The notes under the pieces are model-generated. The model had not been told where the DNA came from and searched no databases. It saw nothing but the letters and a program-made list of their open reading frames with translations. DNA of 64,000 bases from Glandiceps talaboti (lineage: Eukaryota; Hemichordata; Enteropneusta; Spengelidae), in the NCBI RefSeq assembly GCF_964340395.1, contig NC_135567.1:11886984-11950983 (forward strand), read 5' to 3'. Below are positions 58,701 through 64,000 of this stretch, one piece after another. The position numbers and the translations under genes are program-made. Within the stretch, counting starts at the first letter, position 1. Every line of letters begins with the position of its first letter.

Positions 58701-59809
58701 ATGTAGAGTACACCTGTTTTTTGAGTTCCTCCAATGGTATTTCAGATCCATTTCTTGTATGAGTCTCTTGTTGATTACCAGAGCTGACTGGTACTAAATA
58801 TGGATAAGAGTTGGCCAATCCCGCAGGTACATCTACTGGAATAAATGTAACAGGTATTATAGCCATTGGTTGAACTACAGGGCCAATCTCATTTCCATAT
58901 TGTGTTACACCTGGTGTAGTTTGCTCAACTGTGATTGGTTCATTTATTGTACTACTGCTGAAAGGGTCAGAGACATTGTTGAGTAGATTCTGTAAAGCTT
59001 TGATTGGTTGATAAATGGTTCTACCAATTAGAACAGGTTCTACATCTTTGGGTACATCTGGTTTAGTCTGTTCTGTTGTGATTGGTTGATTTGTGAAACC
59101 GGTTTGATTGACAGGAACTGTATCATGAAGTGTTGTCACGGCACCCTCGTGAGAGCTAAGAAGTGCACTTGTTCTAGGTTGTGTATTTGTAACAGTTTGT
59201 TTGTTGGTGTCTTCTCCATAATAATGTTTGCTAGGCCCAACTTGAGTATGTGTATTTGGAGTTTGATGGTTGACAGAAACAGATTGATTGGTCTGTATAT
59301 TCTGATGCACACCTGGTCCTGGTTCAGCTTGTTGATTGGTGGAAACATCATGACGTGTATGAACACTTTGGTTGTTAGCAACTTGTGTACCTGGAATAAC
59401 ACTTGTACTCCCAATACCTATGTTATTGAAATTCATGAGTGAATATTGTGCATCTGGTACACCTGGTGTGGTTTGTATGCCATTCATTGGTTGATAAGTT
59501 GAACATGCTTGATTGGCTTCTATATGTTGGAGAACACCTGGTTTGACAGCCGTAGAACCAGTTTGACTGATTTCTGTATTTTCATGAACACCTGGTTCAG
59601 TTTTTACAGCAGTCATTGATTGATGAGTTGAAGTACTTTCACCTGGTCTATTTTGCATATTAGCTATTGAATTACTTGCTGTATTTGATGGTTGCTGATT
59701 TAATGAAGCATTTTGATTGGCTTGTGGTCGCATAGAAATTGGTAAACAACTAATCACTGATGGATTTTTCACAAGGACATTATGAAGATTTCTGAAGTCT
59801 AGGAATGGA

Positions 59810-59854
<45 letters not shown>

Positions 59855-60438
59855 GAATTTGGTTCCACAGGTGTACTTTCATAAAAGCTTGAATCTCCAG
59901 GATAATTTGAGGAACTCCCAAACTCTGGTACACCAGGTGATAAGAGATTCTGGGGATTTTGTAACACGGTGTTCTCATTTTCATTACCACTGTGTTGGCC
60001 AAATTTTTCGCTTTCTTCATCAACAAAACTTTCTTCGACTTTAGCTTGATTCTGTGCTTGTACAGGTAACTCATCTGGAGGTATATCTGCTAGCTTTGCA
60101 GTGACAGAATTTTGGACATAACATTTGTCATCTGACTGGTGTAGGTTTTCTCTCTTCACTACGCAAGCTGACACTTCCGTGTAATTTTCCCTTTTGACGG
60201 TTGATGTATCTACACCACGATACATACAGTCACTACTCGGTTCCTGTTTTATTTTTACTAGTACATAGTCACCATCGCCATGCTGTACAACTTGAAAGTG
60301 TCCAGGAACTTCAGTTACTGCATTGCAATGTTCATGTGTTTTCTCCCTCCTCCATTCTGGATTGTCTGTTGAGTTGTTCTGATTTGAAGCAACTTTGGAA
60401 TGGTTTCCATAGAACTCATCACCATGGTTACAAGACAT
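55789..60438 (-). CDS. large C2H2 zinc-finger protein with two repeated modules, gene H
   Basis: 1549 aa in one coding exon. The N-terminus matches gene G (EVPGHFQVVQHGDGDYV). Residues 1-900 are long and disordered, with SUMO-type sites (IKQE, VKRE twice, VKTE), a poly-Gln tract (about 195-209) and about nine diverged 32-40 aa repeats (EEQLMAVEDQVSCKS, NTSM, 566-853). Two finger modules start near residues 912 (LTAKLDL) and 1203 (CKAKLDV), each with the LP..G..C segment and CSFC.QTV. About 16 fingers are counted (5 plus 11). The C-terminus is HKKSQTGCKDTPE, a C2HC last finger. It has one Lys fewer than gene G and the minisatellite units at the same place. It is probably a nuclear regulator; convergent to G. 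Confidence 0.9.
57860..58745 (-). repeat. diverged coding tandem repeat in gene H
   Basis: About nine units of 96-120 bp encode variations of EEQLMAVEDQVSCKS...NTNLxNHQ...NTQS. Two neighbouring unit types alternate, so the repeat may be a dimer. Confidence 0.8.
59811..59854 (-). repeat. (CAA)n coding poly-Gln in gene H
   Basis: 14-15 uninterrupted Gln codons, all CAA on the minus strand, hence recent and probably length-variable. Confidence 0.93.
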
Positions 60439-60629
60439 GATTAATTTGAATTAAATCGTCTTCTTATATGGTTGTGTTTTTTGCTAATAGAGTTCCCAAC
60501 TTTCTATTAATTCCTTTTTTCTTTCATTTCGTTGTTACACATACATTATCAGTATTTGTTCCTCTACTGTGCTGTATTACTGTCCGCTGTTCTTTAGTAT
60601 TTTCCTGGAGACTGGGTGTATTTGATTCA
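60439..60629 (-). other. 5' UTR part of gene H coding exon, with acceptor
   Basis: A good acceptor (TTTTTCTCTGCAG) ends just above 60629 on the minus strand, about 190 bp before the start codon, with no upstream in-frame ATG recognised. The first exon of H was not located. Confidence 0.5.
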
Positions 60630-60728
60630 CTGCAGAGAAAAAGATAAGTAAGAATGAATATACAATGTTTTCTGAGTTGTTTTTATTTGAAGCACTATAG
60701 ACTCTTAACCATTCTTTGCTGTACATTA

Positions 60729-60806
60729 AAGTGGTCATATGGATGAGGATTGGGTATTTATTTTGGATTTTTAATTCATAAAACTATTTTATCATAGCTT
60801 CCTCCC
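60729..60806. mobile_element. TTAA-type MITE, left fragment, followed by S90 fragment
   Basis: TAAAGTGGTCATATGGATGA, TTTTGGATTTTTAATTCATA and ATCATAGCTTCCTCCC are MITE landmarks. At 60809-60850 an S90 start (GTCGTAAACCGCAACC...CCAAGACAC) follows and is cut by a (GT)n tract (60865-60888). Confidence 0.65.
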
Positions 60807-61024
60807 ATTGTCGTAAACCGCAACCTCGTTTACACCACCATCCAAGACACATTTTTGTTTTTTATTGTGTGTGTGTGTGTGTGTGTGTGCGGGGGTGGGG
60901 GGGCGGGTGGGGTGGTGGTCACCCCATAGTAAGGAATATGAGATTTTGGTGAGTCACAATATGTGTTATTGAGCGTCTGTGGTGAGTGAAATTGGCTTGG
61001 AGGGTACACTGATTGACATATTAT

Positions 61025-62325
61025 ATTTATTACAACGGTTAGTCATATAGCGTGAACACTTTGCTGGGACATGTACATTTTTTCTTATGAGCAAGACAAC
61101 ATTAGAAGTAAGTGGATATGATATCCCTATCAAAACTAACCAGTCATTCCCAATTAAGATAAACACAAATGTAGATGTTGAATAAAGTTGTGTGGCTTCA
61201 TCAAAACTACAGTTGCACTGTGTTTATCTCAGTACCTGACTGTGTGTGCTGCTATTGTGTCACTCAGTGGGGATGACTGTGTGTGTGCTGCTACTGTGTC
61301 ACTCAGTGGGGATGACTGTGTGCTGCTATTGTGTCACTCAGTGGGGATGACTGTGTATGCTGCTATTGTGTCACTCAGTGGGGATGACTGTGTGCTGCTA
61401 TTGTGTCACTCAGTGGGGATGACTGTGTGTGCTGCTATTGTGTCACTCAGTGGGGATGACTGTGTGTGTGCTGCTACTGTGTCACTCAGTGGGGATGACT
61501 GTGTGCTGCTATTGTGTCACTCAGTGGGGATGACTGTGTGTGTGCTGCTACTGTGTCACTCAGTGGGGATAACTGTGTGCTGCTATTGTGTCATTCAGTG
61601 GGGATGACTGTGTGTGTGCTGCTACTGTGTCACTCAGTGGGGATGACTGTGCTGCTATTGTGTCACTTAGTGGGGATGACTGTGTGTGCTGCTATTGTGT
61701 CACACAGTGGGGATGACTGTGTGTGTGCTACTATTGTGTCACTCAGTGGGGATGACTGTGTGTGCTGCTATTGTGTCACTCAGTGGGGATGACTGTGTGT
61801 GCTGCTATTGTGTCACTCAGTGGGGATGACTGTGTGCTGCTATTGTGTCACTCAGTGGGGATGACTGTGTGTGTGCTGCTATTGTGTCACTCAGTGGGGA
61901 TGACTGTGTGCTGATATTGTGTCACTCAGTGGGGATGACTGTGTGTGTGCTGCTATTATGTCACTCAGTGGAGATGACTGTGTGTGTGCTGCTATTATGT
62001 CACTCAGTGGAGATGACTGTGTGCTGATATTGTGTCACTCAGTGGAGATGACTGTGCGTGCTGCTATTATGTCACTCAGTGGAGATGACTGTGTGCTGAT
62101 ATTGTGTCACTCAGTGGGGATGACTGTGTGTGCTGTTATTGTGTCACTCAGTGGGGATGACTGTGTGTGCTGCTATTGTGTCACTCAGTGGGGAATGACC
62201 AGTCAGCTTTGATAAAGGATCTCATATCCAATCACTTCTAATGTTGTTTTGCTCTTAAAAATATGTATGTGTCTCAGCAAAGTGTTCATACTATTTGGCT
62301 AACCATTGTATTACCCAGTTCGTAC
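61025..62325. mobile_element. foldback element with an internal minisatellite, family FB-5
   Basis: Arms 61025-61155 and 62200-62325 are inverted: ACGGTTAG/CTAACCATT, GAACACTTTGCTGGGAC/GTCTCAGCAAAGTGTTC, AGCAAGACAACATTAGAAGT/ACTTCTAATGTTGTTTTGCT, GGATATGATATCC/GGATCTCATATCC and AACCAGTCATTCCC/GGGAATGACCAGTCA. The loop is filled by a tandem repeat. Confidence 0.8.
61250..62190. repeat. minisatellite, 33-39 bp unit, about 26 copies
   Basis: The unit is TGTGTCACTCAGTGGGGATG followed by ACTGTGTGTGCTGCTAT; length varies by the number of GT pairs. Frames across it are artefacts. Confidence 0.95.
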
Positions 62326-63999
62326 ACCCAATGTGACTTACAGTCCATTTCCCTATCTCAACATGAAACTTTGTGATCAAGCTCACAAATCTTGATAGTT
62401 CATTTATTTAATAGCTTTGACTCAGTCTAGGGAAATGGACTGTAAATCAACTCTAGTTATTTACAGTTACAGTATGAATTCTTACACTTACCATTAAAGT
62501 ATTAATTTCTTCCAAAAGCTACAAAACTATGCACCAAACATTTTCTTCAGGAGTCTACTATTGAATGAGCCATTCCAGACTGCAAACAGGAAATCAAGAA
62601 TACAGCACCCTCGTTCAAATTGGGGGTATCATCACCTCATAGTACCAATGGTTAATGGTTTTGTTCCTTGGTATTCTGTAGAAGTGTAAATCAGGGAAGT
62701 TTTTCATATTGTTCAGACATTGAGGAAAGCAGCAGTGCTCTATGATTAACCAAGTAACCTATGCCATGTATACCTCCAAGGTACACACAGACAGGAAGTT
62801 GAGTGCCACCATGGCAAATTTTGGAAAGGCCTATTGTCTGTTTCTTGATCAGTTTATCATTCACCTGTATCATGAATTTAAGGAAAATGTTGTAAAATGA
62901 ACAAAGCAGTACCCCTGCCGATGTTGTTGCATTGATGTCAGTGAATTTATTTTTGACTGCGAGTAGATATATTATTATTCTTTACTAAGTATGAACACAG
63001 AGTCCAACATGAACATTTGTTCTCAGACTATGAAATTATTTGCTCACGATTTCAAATGTGAATGCAGAAATCTTTAAATTCTCAAACAACCATGCTGCAA
63101 ACGAGGTATATATGCGTTCTCACTTCTATTATTTCATGGGTAATCGGTGGTAGAAAGTACGAACCTCCCAGTTATAAACGAGTGCTTGTGTTGACAATTT
63201 ACAGCCACAAGTTGCAACTGAGTGAACTTCAGTTCCAACAACCGTGGAAGTGTCCATCTTCCTAGTCTTGCTGCTAGACGTTCGGGCTTTCTTCCGATAC
63301 GGTAAGCGAACGAAGTTCGCAGCGAGGGTTTGCCGAACTCGGATGTTCGATAGCGATGTTCGGTCGTGTGTCGTATTGTATCGGAAGAACACCCGAGGTC
63401 GAGCAGCTAGACAACCATCTATGCACCAACACAGTTGACTATTGCATTCGATGAAAAGTGCTCACAAATATAACTTCAACAATCTAACCACATATATGGC
63501 ATTGTATGAACAGACTGACTGCGTTATATACCAAAGGACTTACCACCACTGTGTTGGTTTTGTACACGCTATCCTTGATTGAGTAGGCGAACTCTGTATG
63601 TATGTGTACTGCCACACGAGCATGCACTGCACTGTTATGTACGAGTGTGAAGCTACCATCATATTCATATTCATATTCACTTTCAAAGTTGACCTCTACT
63701 CTCAATGTGAATATGATGATAGCTTCACACGTTCGTCATCAGATTCGAAGTCTTCCGAATGGGTACAAACAAGCGTTCGGCAAATCACAAATCCTTCATT
63801 GGCAGGTTGAAATCATGTGATTGTAATTACTTTTCACTTGATTAGCGTGGATTTGCATGCTTTCTTCTTATTTTTGCCAGAGAATCCAATTTGCACCATG
63901 AATTATTGTTGTCATATAAAATTAAAAAACTAATTTGGATGTTTAGTATGCCTTTCCCATATCTTTGAAAATGAAATATCAATATTTGGGTGTACAAAA
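62326..63999. other. right end, no gene recognised
   Basis: The region holds two small inverted repeats (63290-63400 and 63643-63731; see findings) and short frames without homology. A CpG-richer stretch at 63250-63430 could be a promoter or a transposon end. Confidence 0.45.
63643..63731. repeat. inverted repeat, about 25-bp arms
   Basis: GTGTGAAGCTACCATCATAT and ATATGATGATAGCTTCACAC pair with one or two mismatches around a 35-bp loop, with further partial pairing outside. Confidence 0.75.
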
Positions 64000-64000
64000 A

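Noticed and set aside
59805-60044. Poly-Val frame on the plus strand
   Set aside because: Antisense of the CAA poly-Gln tract of gene H.
61188-62212. LSGDDCVCAAIV repeat protein
   Set aside because: Minisatellite in the loop of a foldback element; the frame breaks repeatedly.

Overview
This is a eukaryotic (animal) nuclear window, about 62% A+T by eye, with spliced genes, GT-AG introns, long microsatellites, LINE, Penelope and tRNA-SINE remnants, and very many small palindromic transposons. A HEPN/B-box/filamin/NHL protein beside lineage-expanded C2H2 zinc-finger genes suggests an invertebrate such as a spiralian (brachiopod, phoronid, mollusc) or an invertebrate deuterostome. The species cannot be fixed from the sequence alone.

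Left part (about 2-35 kb): a cluster of five paralogous C2H2 zinc-finger genes, called A to E here. A is on the minus strand, and B, C, D and E are on the plus strand, so A and B are head to head. Each gene has the same three-exon plan: a non-coding first exon just downstream of an NRF1-like GCGCATGCGC palindrome; a 34-codon exon carrying an almost invariant N-terminal module (EKFVFSRYEQALNEAH...) that ends in phase 1; and one large exon encoding an acidic spacer and 10-14 fingers joined by TNERPF linkers. The five spliced reading frames were checked to be divisible by three (405, 433, 551, 462 and 494 aa). The duplicated unit includes promoter, introns, 3' flank, a TTAA-flanked palindromic MITE and a CT microsatellite. 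The space between genes is filled with nested transposons. Two of these can be resolved to the base: a TA-flanked element inside a LINE, itself inside a MITE, and a TAA-flanked element inside a Penelope-like element.

Middle (35-47 kb): one intact single-exon gene, F (38427-40829, 800 aa), with a DZIP3-like HEPN domain, B-box, coiled coil, filamin repeat and NHL propeller. Decayed tandem copies of its own last NHL segment plus stop codon follow it. The rest is foldback elements and AT-rich sequence without recognised genes.

Right part (47-64 kb): two convergent large zinc-finger genes, G (1036 aa, plus) and H (1549 aa, minus), which are paralogues. Each carries two copies of a module that starts with a conserved LDV...LP..G..C segment and continues into zinc fingers. 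The final 30 bp of gene H's coding sequence, stop codon included, has been amplified about 47-fold into a 1.4-kb minisatellite. A second minisatellite (about 37-bp unit) at 61.2-62.2 kb lies in the loop of a long inverted repeat.

The strongest candidates for something undescribed are the shared N-terminal module and common promoter of the A-E family (a possible lineage-specific analogue of KRAB-type zinc-finger families), the HEPN-TRIM-NHL protein, and the two cases of tandem amplification across a stop codon.
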